A DNA stretch of 64,000 bases from Aliiruegeria haliotis (GTDB lineage Bacteria; Pseudomonadota; Alphaproteobacteria; Rhodobacterales; Rhodobacteraceae): contig NZ_PVTD01000004.1 in the NCBI RefSeq assembly GCF_003003255.1, positions 124,001 to 188,000 of the forward strand. The letters run 5' to 3'. The translations under genes were made by a program, and so were the position numbers. The notes below the pieces were generated by a model, which did no database searches, was not told the DNA's origin, and worked only from the letters and a program-made list of their open reading frames with translations. Positions 20,542-30,236 of this stretch are shown piece by piece (the first letter of the stretch is position 1; every line of letters starts with the position of its first letter).

Positions 20542-21108
20542 TCAGCGCCCATCCGATGCCGTGAGAGCACGCACACGCGCAGCCAGCCAGTCCAGATCCT
20601 CGTCCGCAAGGCCAAGTTCGGTCAGGTGATCGGCGGTATTGAACAGGTATTCGGTGTTCGGACCCCGTCCCCCCACCGCATGGGCGATGATTTGCGCCTG
20701 CTCCTCCAGTGGAAGGCCGCCGCAATACTGCACATGGTCGGGATCAATGACATAGGCCAGCGCCTGGATCGCCCGCCCATCGCGACACCTCAATGTGACG
20801 ATCTCTTCGAGGTAGGCGGAGGACACCAGTTCGCGTTCACGCAGAGCCGCGAGCGTCTCCGGTTCATGGCCCGGCATCACGCGAAAGGCGAGCCCGTCGC
20901 AATGGGCAACTTCCGACTGGTCCAGTGCAAGGACGAGACCCGGATTGGCCTCCGTGCCCCGGTGATGGATCGAACTCATGCAAAAGGCGCGGTGGTATCC
21001 CGTCAGGCGCGCGACCGCCTGCTCCTCCACCGGGAAGCCCGGGTGCCAGATAAGGCTTCCGTAGCCGAAGACCCACAAGGGTTGGGTGGTGTCGATATCC
21101 TGCAGCAT
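20542..21108 (-). CDS. Gamma-glutamylcyclotransferase, ChaC-like
   Basis: A 188-residue ChaC-family protein that degrades glutathione to 5-oxoproline and Cys-Gly. The signature VFGYGSLIW is at residues ~13-21. The catalytic Glu lies in the segment ALRERELVSSAYLEE. The C-terminal half keeps the family pattern (YVIDPDHVQYCGGLPLEEQAQIIAHAVGGRGPN). It is cytoplasmic. The MotA-like gene follows it on the same strand after an 80-base gap. The divergent plus-strand gene begins 62 bases upstream. Confidence 0.92.
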   Translation of the reverse strand: MLQDIDTTQPLWVFGYGSLIWHPGFPVEEQAVARLTGYHRAFCMSSIHHRGTEANPGLVLALDQSEVAHCDGLAFRVMPGHEPETLAALRERELVSSAYLEEIVTLRCRDGRAIQALAYVIDPDHVQYCGGLPLEEQAQIIAHAVGGRGPNTEYLFNTADHLTELGLADEDLDWLAARVRALTASDGR

Positions 21109-21170
21109 CTCTGGCCTCCAACGTGCTCAGAGGTGTAAACCGCAATTCGGAGCATCGCGAAAGGGGCGAC

Positions 21171-22178
21171 ATGAAACCGATCCGTCTGTTGTGGCTGGCC
21201 ATTGTTCTTGCGCTGGCATGGAGCGCTTGGTGGGGCTGGGGCGCCTGGCATGCCAGGGCCGGGCTGACCGGCTGGATGGAAGAACGCCGCGCCGCCGGCT
21301 GGCAGGCGGAGTGGTCGGATATCTCGGTGCAGGGTTTTCCCACCCGCATCGATCGCACCATCACGGACCTGACGCTGGCCAACACGGAATACGGCTGGGT
21401 GTGGTCAGCGCCCTTCTTCCAGATCCTCGGGCTGAACTACGAGAAGGATCACGTGATCCTTGTCTGGCCGGATACAATGACGGTCCAGACCACGGACGAG
21501 AAAATCGCGATCTCCGGCGATGACTTGCAGGGCTCGGTAACATTCGTCCCGGGATCGGATCGGCAACTGGAGACGGCAACGTTGGTTTTCGAGGGGTTGA
21601 AGCTCCGCTCGGACGCCGGGTGGACGAGTTCGCTTGAGCAGGCCCGCATCGCGACCCGTCCGGACGATGGGAGAGAAGGCGCCCGGGATATCGGCGTGGA
21701 GATTACCGGGCTCAAGCCGCGCGCGCCGATGCTGGAAAAGCTGGCGCAGGCGGGGTTGGTCCCGGCGGAGGTCGAGCGCCTGACGGCCGATCTGTCGGTG
21801 CAATTCGACCGCCCCTGGGACAAGGCCGCGCTGGAAGGCGTGCGACCACAGCCGCAGCAGGTCGATATTCGCAACCTCGGGGCGACCTGGGGTGCGCTGG
21901 AAGTGCGGATCGCCGGCGACGTGTCGGTCTCGCCTTCAGGCCAGGTCAGCGGCGAGGTGATGGTGAAGGCAACGAACTGGCGCGATATCCTTGAGGTCGC
22001 GCGCCAGAGTGGCGCCCTGCCCGACAGCATCGCCGATCCGATCGAATCCGCGTTGCTGCTGCTCAGCGGCCTTGCCGGCCGGTCCGAGACGCTGGACATT
22101 CCGCTGACCTTCTCGAACGGGCGCACGAAGCTCGGGCCGGTGCCGATCGGGCCGGCGCCGACGATCCGCATTCCCTGA
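21171..22178 (+). CDS. DUF2125-type membrane-anchored protein
   Basis: 335 aa. One N-terminal membrane helix (LLWLAIVLALAWSAWWGWGAW) is followed by a periplasmic beta-rich domain (WQAEWSDISVQGFPTRIDRTITDL). That opening fits the alphaproteobacterial DUF2125 family, for which no function is established; the repeated beta pattern resembles AsmA-like lipid-transfer folds, which is inference. ATG 21171 follows AAGGGGCGAC. The extensin gene ends convergently 7 bases downstream. Confidence 0.75.
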   Translation: MKPIRLLWLAIVLALAWSAWWGWGAWHARAGLTGWMEERRAAGWQAEWSDISVQGFPTRIDRTITDLTLANTEYGWVWSAPFFQILGLNYEKDHVILVWPDTMTVQTTDEKIAISGDDLQGSVTFVPGSDRQLETATLVFEGLKLRSDAGWTSSLEQARIATRPDDGREGARDIGVEITGLKPRAPMLEKLAQAGLVPAEVERLTADLSVQFDRPWDKAALEGVRPQPQQVDIRNLGATWGALEVRIAGDVSVSPSGQVSGEVMVKATNWRDILEVARQSGALPDSIADPIESALLLLSGLAGRSETLDIPLTFSNGRTKLGPVPIGPAPTIRIP

Positions 22179-22185
22179 GGTCCAG

Positions 22186-23232
22186 TTACTTGCAGTAGGC
22201 GCCGCTGCGATAGCGGGCGGTATCGAAATGGAAATGGTCCTGGTGGTAGCGGTCGGCATTGGGTCCGAGCACCGTGCCATAAGGACCGCAAGCCGCCTTG
22301 TGCATCCGCTTCAGGATCTTGCCATCTTTCCGTGTGCGCCATCCCTTGAGCACGCTGATCTGGCTGCCGTCTTTCAGCACGAAACCAGAGATATCGATGG
22401 CATGCCCCTTGGCATGCTCTGACAGTTTGCCGCCCGGGCGGTTGTTGCGTGTGCGGCATGCGTAATGCGCAGCGACCTTGATCTGCGCCACGCCCCCGCC
22501 ACGCTTGCCCACGGCCGGCTTCATTCCCTTTTCGATCCAGCTGTAGGTCGCCTTGGCGGTCGTGCAGTCCATCGTGGACGGCATCGACAGGCGCACACCG
22601 GCGATTTCCGTCACACGCACGGGGCTGGCGATACCACACCCACTCCCCGGCCGACCGACGGGCTTGATCGCCGTTCCCTTGATTGCGTTCACACCGCAAA
22701 CCGATCCGGCAGAGCCATAGCTGTTGCGGCTTCGGCGTTTGAAGAGTTTCTCGAACCCCGCGGGACGCACCTTGGGATGTGGAGAGTCAGGAGTGGCCGC
22801 ACGCGAACTGGCAGCGGCGAGCAGCACCATTTCCTTGGCCAGCGGGTGCGGTGGTCGCGCCGACGGCCGAAACTCCGGGTTGAACCCAACGCGCACCACC
22901 TGTCGGGTGACTTCGACCATGCCGTATCCCGCATCGTCCGCGCCGATTTCCTTTTGCAGAAAGACGCCGGAACGTGGTCTGGGCCGAATCCCGGCGTCGA
23001 ACCGCACCGGCGGCAGTGCGGTGTCGTCCTGACCTTCGGCGCCAGGTGCCGTTGGCGTCAGCGTCGCCATCGTGGCTGCGGCCAGAACTGCAACCTCCGC
23101 CGGTGCAGCAGCCGGCACCGCGGGCTCGGGCGCCGAGCGAGCCACCGGACGAAGGCTTGTGTTCGGGGCTTCTGCGGCTGCCACGCCGGCCGTAAACCCG
23201 GCAGCGACAAGCATCGACAGGGTGCGGATCAT
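22186..23232 (-). CDS. Extensin-like domain protein, secreted
   Basis: 348 aa. Signal peptide ([22 protein letters not shown]), a Pro/Ala-rich linker to about residue 130, then the extensin-like C-terminal domain with several Cys (CGVNAIKG, GSGCGIASPV, MDCTTAKA, YACRTRNN). Its putative metal/catalytic residues are in LSEHAKGHAIDISGF and YHQDHFHFDTARYR. The fold resembles D-Ala-D-Ala peptidases (VanY/MEPM-like), so a peptidoglycan role is likely but unproven. Its ATG overlaps the tyrC stop (ATGA). Confidence 0.88.
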   Translation of the reverse strand: MIRTLSMLVAAGFTAGVAAAEAPNTSLRPVARSAPEPAVPAAAPAEVAVLAAATMATLTPTAPGAEGQDDTALPPVRFDAGIRPRPRSGVFLQKEIGADDAGYGMVEVTRQVVRVGFNPEFRPSARPPHPLAKEMVLLAAASSRAATPDSPHPKVRPAGFEKLFKRRSRNSYGSAGSVCGVNAIKGTAIKPVGRPGSGCGIASPVRVTEIAGVRLSMPSTMDCTTAKATYSWIEKGMKPAVGKRGGGVAQIKVAAHYACRTRNNRPGGKLSEHAKGHAIDISGFVLKDGSQISVLKGWRTRKDGKILKRMHKAACGPYGTVLGPNADRYHQDHFHFDTARYRSGAYCK

Positions 23233-24164
23233 CCCGATGGTCCCTCCGTCTGTCCGCCACCGCGTCCGAAATCCGGGGCGGCGGTGTCCTGACCTGCCTC
23301 GATGATGCCGCGACGGATCGCCCGCGTTCGAGTGAAATAGCTGTGCAATTGATCGCCATCGCCGGTTCGGATCGCCCGCTGAAGCGACATCAACTCTTCG
23401 ATGAACCGACCGAGGATTTCCATCGTCGCGTCCTTGTTGTTGAGAAACACGTCGCGCCACATGGTCGGATCGGAGGCTGCAATCCGGGTAAAGTCGCGGA
23501 AGCCGGCGGCGGAGTACTTGATCACCTCGCTATCGGTCACCCGACCAAGATCATCGGCCACGCCCACCATCGTGTAGGCGATCAGGTGCGGCGCATGAGA
23601 GGTCACCATGAGCACCAGATCGTGGTGATCGGGATCCATGAACTCGACATTTGCCCCCATCCCTTTCCAGAAGGCCTCCAGCCGGGCGACGGCCTCCTTG
23701 TCCGTCGCCGCGTCGGGTACGACCAGAGTGTAGCGATTGTCGAAGAGCTCGGCAAAGCCCGAGCGTGGCCCGGAATGCTCGGTGCCGGCCAGCGGGTGTG
23801 CTGGAACGAAATGGACCCCCTCGGGCAGGTGAGGCTGCACCGCCGCGATCACCGCGCGCTTCACCGACCCGACATCGGTCACGGTGCAGCCCGGTTTCAG
23901 GCAAGGTCCTATTTCGGCGGCAACTTTTTCCATTGCTCCGACCGGGACGCAGAGCACCACGAGGTCGGCATCCTTCACCGCTTCGGCGGCGGTGTCCGTG
24001 ACGATGTCGCACAACCCATCCTCCCGCGCGATGGCGCGGGTTTCCGCCGATCGGGCGGTGCCCACGATCTCGCGCTGAAGCCCGGCGCGCCGCCCGGCGT
24101 GAATCATCGAACTCGCAATCAGGCCGAGGCCGATATAGGCGACGCGATCGTAGATCTGGCTCAT
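23229..24164 (-). CDS. tyrC: Prephenate/arogenate dehydrogenase family protein
   Basis: NAD(P)-dependent oxidative step of tyrosine synthesis. 311 aa. Rossmann motif [11 protein letters not shown] at the N-terminus; [11 protein letters not shown] and [13 protein letters not shown] are the diagnostic substrate-loop motifs of this family. The start at 24164 overlaps the hisC stop (ATGA), so it is translationally coupled. The pairing of this gene with a HisC-like transaminase suggests a tyrosine/phenylalanine branch operon. Whether it prefers prephenate or arogenate cannot be read here. Confidence 0.93.
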   Translation of the reverse strand: MSQIYDRVAYIGLGLIASSMIHAGRRAGLQREIVGTARSAETRAIAREDGLCDIVTDTAAEAVKDADLVVLCVPVGAMEKVAAEIGPCLKPGCTVTDVGSVKRAVIAAVQPHLPEGVHFVPAHPLAGTEHSGPRSGFAELFDNRYTLVVPDAATDKEAVARLEAFWKGMGANVEFMDPDHHDLVLMVTSHAPHLIAYTMVGVADDLGRVTDSEVIKYSAAGFRDFTRIAASDPTMWRDVFLNNKDATMEILGRFIEELMSLQRAIRTGDGDQLHSYFTRTRAIRRGIIEAGQDTAAPDFGRGGGQTEGPSG

Positions 24165-25246
24165 GCGTTCTCTTCCCGGAATGTGCGAATACCCTCGACG
24201 ACCCGCCGACAGCCGACCGTGTCGCCCACGGTGATCCGCAAGCAGTTTGGCAAGCCATAACCGCCGACCCGCCTCACGATCACGCCGAGGGTTTTCAGGT
24301 GCAGGTCTGCAGCCTCTGCCTCGGCAGGGTCTGCAAACCGTGCGAGTATGAAATTCGTCAGGCTCACGTCCGACGGCACCCCGAGCGCGGCCAGTTCCTC
24401 TCCCAGCCAGACCCGCAACCGCGCGTTCTCCGCCTTGCACCGCGTGGCCCAGTCCTGGTCCCGAACGGCGGCGATGGCAGCGGCCATCTGAAACTCGGAC
24501 AGATTGAAGGGCCCCCTGATGCGGTTCAGCACGTCGATGATCGGTTTCGGGCCATAGCCCCAACCGATCCGAAGCCCTCCAAGGCCATAGAGCTTGGAAA
24601 ACGTGCGGGTCATGACGACATTGTCCCGCTGGTCGACCAGCGACACCCCGCCATCGAACCCATCCACGAACTCCGCATAGGCCCCGTCAAGTACCAGCAG
24701 AGCGCCGTCGGGCAGGCCGTCGGCAAGCCGCGCAACCTCGTTGCCGCCGATCATAGTGCCGGTGGGGTTGTTCGGATTGGCGATGAAGACGAGCTTCGTC
24801 CGCTCCGTGCAGGCCGACAGCAGCGCGTCCACATCGGTGACCCGCTCCCGTTCCGCAGCCACGACCGGCGTAGCCCCTGCCGCCAGCGCCGAGATCCGGT
24901 ACATGGCAAAACCATGCTCGGTGTGCAGGACCTCGTCTCCCGGCCCGGCATAGGCCTGACAGAGGAAATTGATGATCTCGTCCGAGCCCACTCCGCAAAT
25001 GATCCGCTCCGGGTCAAGGCCGTGAACCTCACCGATGGCTTCCCGCAGCGGGGCGTGGTCCGTGTTCGGGTAGCGATGCAACCGTGTCAGGCACCCGGAC
25101 AGCGCCTCCGACACTTTCGGGCTGAACCCGAAGGGGTTTTCATTGGACGACAGCTTGAGGACATCCGCCACACCCTCGACATGGCTCTGCCCACCCTCGT
25201 AGAGGGCGATGTCCATGATACCGGGCTGCGGGATGATGGTGCTCAT
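24161..25246 (-). CDS. hisC: Histidinol-phosphate / aromatic aminotransferase
   Basis: PLP-dependent class I/II aminotransferase, 361 aa. PLP-Lys is in [15 protein letters not shown], the substrate-side motif is LSSNENPFG, and NPNNPTG is present. HisC enzymes often also transaminate prephenate or phenylpyruvate. Its coupling to tyrC makes that the likely job here. ATG 25246 follows AAGGAGACTGAC; an upstream in-frame start at 25318 has no such site. Confidence 0.92.
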   Translation of the reverse strand: MSTIIPQPGIMDIALYEGGQSHVEGVADVLKLSSNENPFGFSPKVSEALSGCLTRLHRYPNTDHAPLREAIGEVHGLDPERIICGVGSDEIINFLCQAYAGPGDEVLHTEHGFAMYRISALAAGATPVVAAERERVTDVDALLSACTERTKLVFIANPNNPTGTMIGGNEVARLADGLPDGALLVLDGAYAEFVDGFDGGVSLVDQRDNVVMTRTFSKLYGLGGLRIGWGYGPKPIIDVLNRIRGPFNLSEFQMAAAIAAVRDQDWATRCKAENARLRVWLGEELAALGVPSDVSLTNFILARFADPAEAEAADLHLKTLGVIVRRVGGYGLPNCLRITVGDTVGCRRVVEGIRTFREENA

Positions 25247-25429
25247 GTCAGTCTCCTTGCAAGCTCCTCTTAGCGACAGCACCCGACCGGTTCCAGTAGC
25301 GGCTTTGCCTATTGGCAAAACAGGGTTTCCGCAAAAGCGATCAATGAACTACCGCATCCGCGCCCAATTTCAACCAGCATTGGCGCAGACAGGTTTCCTG
25401 GACGTCATTTGCATGTGGGAAAAGGCGCG

Positions 25430-26422
25430 ATGGCAAGACTCGAAACCGTTCACCAATTCAATGTGAAAAACCTGGATCTTCATCGGATCACCAAAGGGTT
25501 CATGGAAGAACTCTTCATCGAGGATGACGGGCGCGAGTTTGCGGGCATTGATGTGGGCAATGCACATGCTGTCATGTGGAACGTGGGAAACGGCAACAAC
25601 ATCACCGTTTTTGCCGGTCAAAAGCTCTACTATCATGAGCGGACGGGGTCGTATTCCGGAAATGTAGAGGTTCTTCTGGAGTACTATGATGTGAGATACG
25701 GCTCAGACCTTGACCATCCTTCCTGGGGAATCATGGGCGCCGAGGTCGAAGCATCGAAGGTTTTCGCAGCATCACAGACGATCTCCACGCGAGATGACCA
25801 AGCTGTTCTGAAACAGGCGCTTTCAGGAAACGACCATATGAAGTTCAGTGCCGCAGCAGACGTCGGATTTGGCTACAAGGGCGACGACAGGATGTATGGC
25901 CGAGGGGGCAATGACCAGCTTGATGGCGGAGCCGGAAACGATCTGTTGCGAGGTCAAGGCGGCAACGACTCGCTGAAAGGTCTAGCCGGACGCGACAAGC
26001 TCTTTGGCGGTACCGGCAATGATGTCCTGTTGGGCGGGAAGAACAACGACAAGCTGTTTGGTGAAGCGGACGATGATAGCTTGTTCGGACACGCGGGGTC
26101 TGATGACCTGCGAGGCGGTCGCGGAGCCGATCGGCTCCATGGCGGCAACGGCGACGACCTGCTTTCCGGGGGACAAGGCCAGGACAGGTTCATTTTCAGA
26201 AAAGGAAACGGGCAGGATGTGGTGAAGGACTTTCGTGACGATGTCGACACATTGGTACTGGACAAAGACCTGTGGGGTGGCGGGATGAGTAGGCATCAGA
26301 TCCTGAACATTTTCGCTTCTTCAAACGATGGGAACACGGTTCTCGAGTTCAGCAACGGGACCATCACCTTGCTAAATATCGACAACACGAACGCGCTGAT
26401 CGACGATTTGATCTTGGTGTAG
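25430..26422 (+). CDS. RTX calcium-binding repeat protein A
   Basis: 330 aa. The first ~130 residues are an unrecognised N-terminal domain. Residues ~150-250 hold tandem glycine-rich nonapeptide repeats (GGxGxDxLx type: [15 protein letters not shown] and on), which bind calcium outside the cell. The last ~80 residues ([15 protein letters not shown]...) are the usual C-terminal beta segment used by type I secretion. No signal peptide, and no ABC transporter or TolC gene nearby. Base composition is visibly less GC-rich than neighbours, hinting at transfer. AAAAGG precedes ATG 25430. It shares its layout with the RTX gene at 38008. Confidence 0.87.
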   Translation: MARLETVHQFNVKNLDLHRITKGFMEELFIEDDGREFAGIDVGNAHAVMWNVGNGNNITVFAGQKLYYHERTGSYSGNVEVLLEYYDVRYGSDLDHPSWGIMGAEVEASKVFAASQTISTRDDQAVLKQALSGNDHMKFSAAADVGFGYKGDDRMYGRGGNDQLDGGAGNDLLRGQGGNDSLKGLAGRDKLFGGTGNDVLLGGKNNDKLFGEADDDSLFGHAGSDDLRGGRGADRLHGGNGDDLLSGGQGQDRFIFRKGNGQDVVKDFRDDVDTLVLDKDLWGGGMSRHQILNIFASSNDGNTVLEFSNGTITLLNIDNTNALIDDLILV

Positions 26423-26497
26423 GTCTCTTCACAGGTTGCTCTCCCTGACTTTTCGACCATGCTTTCTCGCGTAAGTCCATGAGGGAACCCGAAGTAC

Positions 26498-26532
26498 AAA
26501 AAAAGGGCCGCCCCGGTTTCCCGGCGCGGCCT
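26498..26532 (-). terminator. Rho-independent terminator of rpsD
   Basis: On the minus strand, GGCCGCGCCGG, GAAA-type loop and CCGGGGCGGCC form an 11-bp stem with one mismatch. A T-run follows (A's at 26498-26504). It lies 24 bases past the rpsD stop. Confidence 0.9.
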
Positions 26533-26555
26533 CTGATGTGGAATGCTCGAAGAAC

Positions 26556-27176
26556 CTAGTTCTGAGCGTAGTATTCGATGACGAGGTTCGGTTCCATCTG
26601 CACCGCGTAGGGCACATCGCCGAGACCCGGGGTCCGGACAAAGGTCGCGGCCATCTTGGAGTGGTCGGCGTCGATGTAATCCGGCACGTCACGCTCGGGC
26701 AGCTGGGCAGCCTCCAGGACGATGGCGAGCTGCTTGGAGCGATCACGGACCTCGATCACATCGCCTTCCTTGACGCGATAGGAGGGGATGTTCACGCGCT
26801 TTCCGTTCACCTTGACGTGGCCGTGGTTCACGAACTGGCGGGCCGCGAAAATGGTCGGCACGAACTTGGCACGATAGACGACAGCGTCCAGACGACGCTC
26901 GAGCAGGCCGATCAGGTTCTCACCGGTGTCACCGCGCACACGCTCGGCTTCGGAGAAGATGCGGCGGAACTGCTTTTCGGTCAGGTCACCGTAGTAGCCC
27001 TTCAGCTTCTGCTTGGCGCGCAGCTGGAGGCCGAAGTCGGACATCTTGCCCTTGCGGCGCTGTCCGTGCTGGCCCGGGCCGTACTCACGGCGGTTGACGG
27101 GGGATTTGGGGCGGCCCCAAATGTTCTCGCCCATGCGGCGATCGATCTTGTACTTGGCAGACGTGCGTTTGGTCAC
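26556..27176 (-). CDS. rpsD: 30S ribosomal protein S4
   Basis: 206 aa, the full bacterial length. The N-terminal signature [21 protein letters not shown] and the S4 RNA-binding domain ([45 protein letters not shown]) are present. It nucleates assembly of the small subunit body. GTG start at 27176 after GGAGATCAGCC. It is monocistronic, as is common for rpsD in this order; the first S4 region lacks zinc-binding Cys. Confidence 0.97.
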   Translation of the reverse strand: MTKRTSAKYKIDRRMGENIWGRPKSPVNRREYGPGQHGQRRKGKMSDFGLQLRAKQKLKGYYGDLTEKQFRRIFSEAERVRGDTGENLIGLLERRLDAVVYRAKFVPTIFAARQFVNHGHVKVNGKRVNIPSYRVKEGDVIEVRDRSKQLAIVLEAAQLPERDVPDYIDADHSKMAATFVRTPGLGDVPYAVQMEPNLVIEYYAQN

Positions 27177-27355
27177 GGCTGATCTCCTTCGTTAGCGCGG
27201 CGCCCGAAGGCGCCTGTGAAGGGCGTTGTCCTTTCCCTTGCGGGAGACAGGCATCCCCTTGCGGGGGCCACCAACACCAATGAATACCCCGAGCCTCGCG
27301 GCCGGGATGGCGCTTCCTAATGTCAGGCCATGGGGGAGTCAACCGCCCTTCACGC

Positions 27356-28426
27356 TCAGGCGGCAAGGCTCCGCGACACGAGGATTGCGGCATCCGCGGA
27401 CGTGAGGCGGCGGCGCGCGGGTGCTCCGTACATCCAAGGATCCGTCGCCAGCGACGGGTCGAGGTCGAGCAGGTCTTCCCGGTCCAGCGGGTCGAGTTCA
27501 TCGAGATCCGCTTCGTCCGGGTGAAAGCTCTCGCTCGGCACGCCATTCACGGTCAGAATCTGGTGATGTTCCAGCATCAGGTGGACATAGGTTACGGAGG
27601 CGACGGAAACGTCGCGCACGATCCCCGGACGGTCGCACAGGTCCTCCGCCCGCACCAGCACCTCCGGTTCCCCGAAAAGGTCGAACGCCGCGCGATCCTG
27701 CAACAGAATACGGTGGCCCGGCGATACCAACAGGTCGCTGTCGGGGCGGTTGGAAGCGAGCGCCGAGGCACGCAAGCGGATCGGCCGCAGCTGGGGCGAG
27801 GTGTGCAGCCGCGCGCCCGACATCCGGCGTCGTCCGGTCCAGAGCACGGGTTGCGGACCGTCGTCGCGTGTCAGCACCAGATCGCCCTCCAACAGGTTTT
27901 CCACCGGACGCGGGCCCTTCGGCGTCGCGATCGCAGCCCCTGCCGCAAAACAGATGACGCTGCGCTGCCCAGCCTGACGGGCCCGTTTCTCGGCACGCGT
28001 CGACGTGATCTTGCGCACGACCCAGAGCTCTACGCCCTGCGGCGGCAACTCGCCGAGGAACATTGCGAGCTCCTGCGGGCCGGCTTCGATCCGGCTGGCA
28101 ACATAGGCGCGGCGCCCATCGGTCAGGACGAAACACCGGTCCAGCAACTGGTCGTCCGCGATTTCGAGCGGCGCCGGCGCCGGGGCACCGATCTGTCCCA
28201 CGATCTGTCGCGCCTTTCGGGCCGCGCGCGCGTGAAGATCCGCCGATCCGATGGCGCCCCCAAGAAGGCCAATCTCGCCCGGGCCGTCCACCCGGGTCGC
28301 CTGTCCCGTCCAAACCCATGTCACGCCCGCGCGCATCTCCGACGCAGGGGCTGCGGGGATGCCATCGGTGATTGTCTGTGACCAGGGAATGACGAACGTG
28401 CCTTCGAAGCCCGTTCCCATTTCCAT
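27356..28426 (-). CDS. Hint (Hedgehog/intein) domain protein
   Basis: 356 aa. Residues 1-160 are unrecognised and contain no signal peptide. From about residue 163 there is a Hint domain beginning VICFAAGAAIATPKGPRPVENLLEGDLVLTRD, in which the Cys is the nucleophile for N-S acyl shift. The region continues with VLWTGRR and VSPGHRILL (the His of the conserved block). The Asp/Leu-rich tail (LDELDPLDREDLLDLDP) is unusual. Hint domains self-process, but many rhodobacterial copies are free-standing and of unknown use. Start 28426 is chosen over 28573; the ribosome site is weak. Confidence 0.85.
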   Translation of the reverse strand: MEMGTGFEGTFVIPWSQTITDGIPAAPASEMRAGVTWVWTGQATRVDGPGEIGLLGGAIGSADLHARAARKARQIVGQIGAPAPAPLEIADDQLLDRCFVLTDGRRAYVASRIEAGPQELAMFLGELPPQGVELWVVRKITSTRAEKRARQAGQRSVICFAAGAAIATPKGPRPVENLLEGDLVLTRDDGPQPVLWTGRRRMSGARLHTSPQLRPIRLRASALASNRPDSDLLVSPGHRILLQDRAAFDLFGEPEVLVRAEDLCDRPGIVRDVSVASVTYVHLMLEHHQILTVNGVPSESFHPDEADLDELDPLDREDLLDLDPSLATDPWMYGAPARRRLTSADAAILVSRSLAA

Positions 28427-28506
28427 TTGGCTGCTCTTTTTTTCTTGTCTGAGCGAAAGGTTACCACGAAAGTCGGCATCGGGAAAGAGCCCCGCGGGCA
28501 AGGCCG

Positions 28507-29382
28507 TCAGCTCGCCTGGTCGAGCAGGCCGGGCAAGCTGCGCCGCAACAGGTCGACCCCGCCCGGCCGCCAACCGAGACCTGCCAGCGCGTCGACCGGC
28601 ATGACGCTCACCTGCCCGGCATCCGCCCGTTGCGGCAACGGCGTCGTGCAGCCGGTCAATCGCGCCACTTCGCGCAACAGGTAGCGCCGATCCAGCAGCA
28701 GGTCGGAGACATTGAGCACCGGTGGCACCTTCCCTGTCAGGGCAAGCCGAACAGCCGCCGCGAGGTCACGTCCATGGACCTCCGTGGCGACGCGTGGGGC
28801 AATGTCTTCGCCGGCGCGGAAATCCCGAAACAGATTGGTCCACTTGTGCGGCATCCCCGAGACGGCGCAGCCATAGACTCCCGTGGCGCGCAGGCTCACC
28901 GTGCGCAGCCCCGGCCGTATCATCGCGGCCAGCGCCTGCTCGACCTCGAACTTCGCCCGGCCATAGAGCGTGTCGGGGCGCGGCGGCAGTGTCTCGGGCA
29001 GAGGCGTGCCCGGTGAATAGTCGCCATAGACGGCGCGCGACGACAGAAAGACGATGCGCCGGATCCCGGCCGATCGTGCCGCCTCGAAGACCCGCAAGCT
29101 GCCGTCGACATTGGCGCGCAGGAAACCCTTCGGATCTTCTCCCTCCCCACCTCGATACCGACCGGGAACATGGGAAAACGCCGCGTGGACCAAGGCATCG
29201 CACCCATCGAGCGCAGGTGCGGGGCCACTCAGGTCGTGGGTCTGGAATGCCACCGGCCGGGAAAACCCCTTCAGCCCTGGCTCTGTCCGACCCAGCACCT
29301 GGACCGCATCGCCCTGCCGCAGGGCCTCCTCCACGATGAACCGACCAACGGCACCCGTCCCGCCGGTCACAGCGAGTTTCAC
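28507..29382 (-). CDS. sqdC: Sulfolipid biosynthesis reductase/epimerase-like protein SqdC
   Basis: 291 aa, extended SDR: TGGTGAVGRF at the N-terminus and the catalytic YGRAK pair. It is the last of three overlapping minus-strand genes. In Rhodobacter sphaeroides the operon order is sqdB-sqdD-sqdC and SqdC is a reductase-like protein needed late in sulfoquinovosyl diacylglycerol synthesis; a mutant accumulates sulfoquinovosyl-dihydroxyacetone. The start is GTG, overlapping the sqdD TGA as GTGA. The assignment rests mainly on gene order; a general epimerase is the alternative. Confidence 0.75.
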   Translation of the reverse strand: MKLAVTGGTGAVGRFIVEEALRQGDAVQVLGRTEPGLKGFSRPVAFQTHDLSGPAPALDGCDALVHAAFSHVPGRYRGGEGEDPKGFLRANVDGSLRVFEAARSAGIRRIVFLSSRAVYGDYSPGTPLPETLPPRPDTLYGRAKFEVEQALAAMIRPGLRTVSLRATGVYGCAVSGMPHKWTNLFRDFRAGEDIAPRVATEVHGRDLAAAVRLALTGKVPPVLNVSDLLLDRRYLLREVARLTGCTTPLPQRADAGQVSVMPVDALAGLGWRPGGVDLLRRSLPGLLDQAS

Positions 29383-30236
29383 ACCGCCACCCTCGCCTGA
29401 TCCGGTCCGGGAAGGGTGGCAACGACCGGCACGGGTCCATCACCAGCAAATGCCTTCCAGAGTTCTATGAGCGGCGCCAGCTTCGCCGCCTTCGGATGCG
29501 GGTCCTGCCAGGGCTTCTCGTACTGGAAATGCAGCACGTGGATGGAGGACCAGTTCCACAACTCCGGCATGTTGAACCAGACGTATTGCAGCATGTTGTC
29601 AAAAATCGGCAACCCGTGCCAGTCAGGGAAGAAATGCTGCAGGAACGTCTGGTCCGTCCGCCGCCAGAACGCACCCGGCGTGTCGAGTTCCGCCAGCATT
29701 GCCTCGAAGGTCATCGCGCTTGGCCGGGCCGTGAAGACGCCAGAGTTCAGCCTGTGAAAATCCGCGAGGCTCTCGTAGACATTGGGCGCGGCCGAAAACT
29801 CCGGATAGTCGAACAGCCGATCACAATTCTTCAGCACCAGCGCATCTGCGTCGATGAAGACCACGGCCTGGTACTCCTCCATCTGCCACAGGCGCAGCTT
29901 CGCGAAATTGTCGAGCGGCGTGTGGAACGGTGGCTTCTGACCCTTGGTGAAAGGCGCAACCCCATGCAGGCGCTCGCGCGCATGGGAGTCGTTGAAGGCA
30001 TCCGACGTGGGCAACAGCTCGGTCTTCACCAGCCGCGCCCCGAGGTCGCTCAGCGGCGCGAGCTGGCTGCGGGACACCGCGCCAGTGTGAAGAACGACGC
30101 AATCCGCCTCCGTCCGGGTCAGCCTGATCGAGCGCACAAGCGCCCGCGCGCCCCGCACGTAGTCGGCATTCGTGACCAGGGTGACATAGGCGAGGTGCGA
30201 TTCCGGCGGGCGGTTCGCAAGGAGGCCTTCGGCCAT
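29379..30236 (-). CDS. sqdD: Glycogenin-like glycosyltransferase SqdD (GT8)
   Basis: 285 aa. GT8 fold: AYVTLVTNADYVRGARALVRSIR at the N-terminus, the metal-binding DxD in FIDADALVL, and a downstream LNSGVF segment. SqdD of R. sphaeroides is the glycogenin-like sulfoquinovosyltransferase. It is expected to transfer sulfoquinovose from UDP-sulfoquinovose onto the lipid acceptor at the membrane. The ATG overlaps the sqdB stop by one base (TGATG). Confidence 0.82.
   Translation of the reverse strand: MAEGLLANRPPESHLAYVTLVTNADYVRGARALVRSIRLTRTEADCVVLHTGAVSRSQLAPLSDLGARLVKTELLPTSDAFNDSHARERLHGVAPFTKGQKPPFHTPLDNFAKLRLWQMEEYQAVVFIDADALVLKNCDRLFDYPEFSAAPNVYESLADFHRLNSGVFTARPSAMTFEAMLAELDTPGAFWRRTDQTFLQHFFPDWHGLPIFDNMLQYVWFNMPELWNWSSIHVLHFQYEKPWQDPHPKAAKLAPLIELWKAFAGDGPVPVVATLPGPDQARVAV

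Noticed and set aside
25880-26200. Short tandem repeats that might be taken for a CRISPR or minisatellite
   Set aside because: They encode RTX nonapeptide repeats in frame, vary in sequence, and lack uniform spacers.
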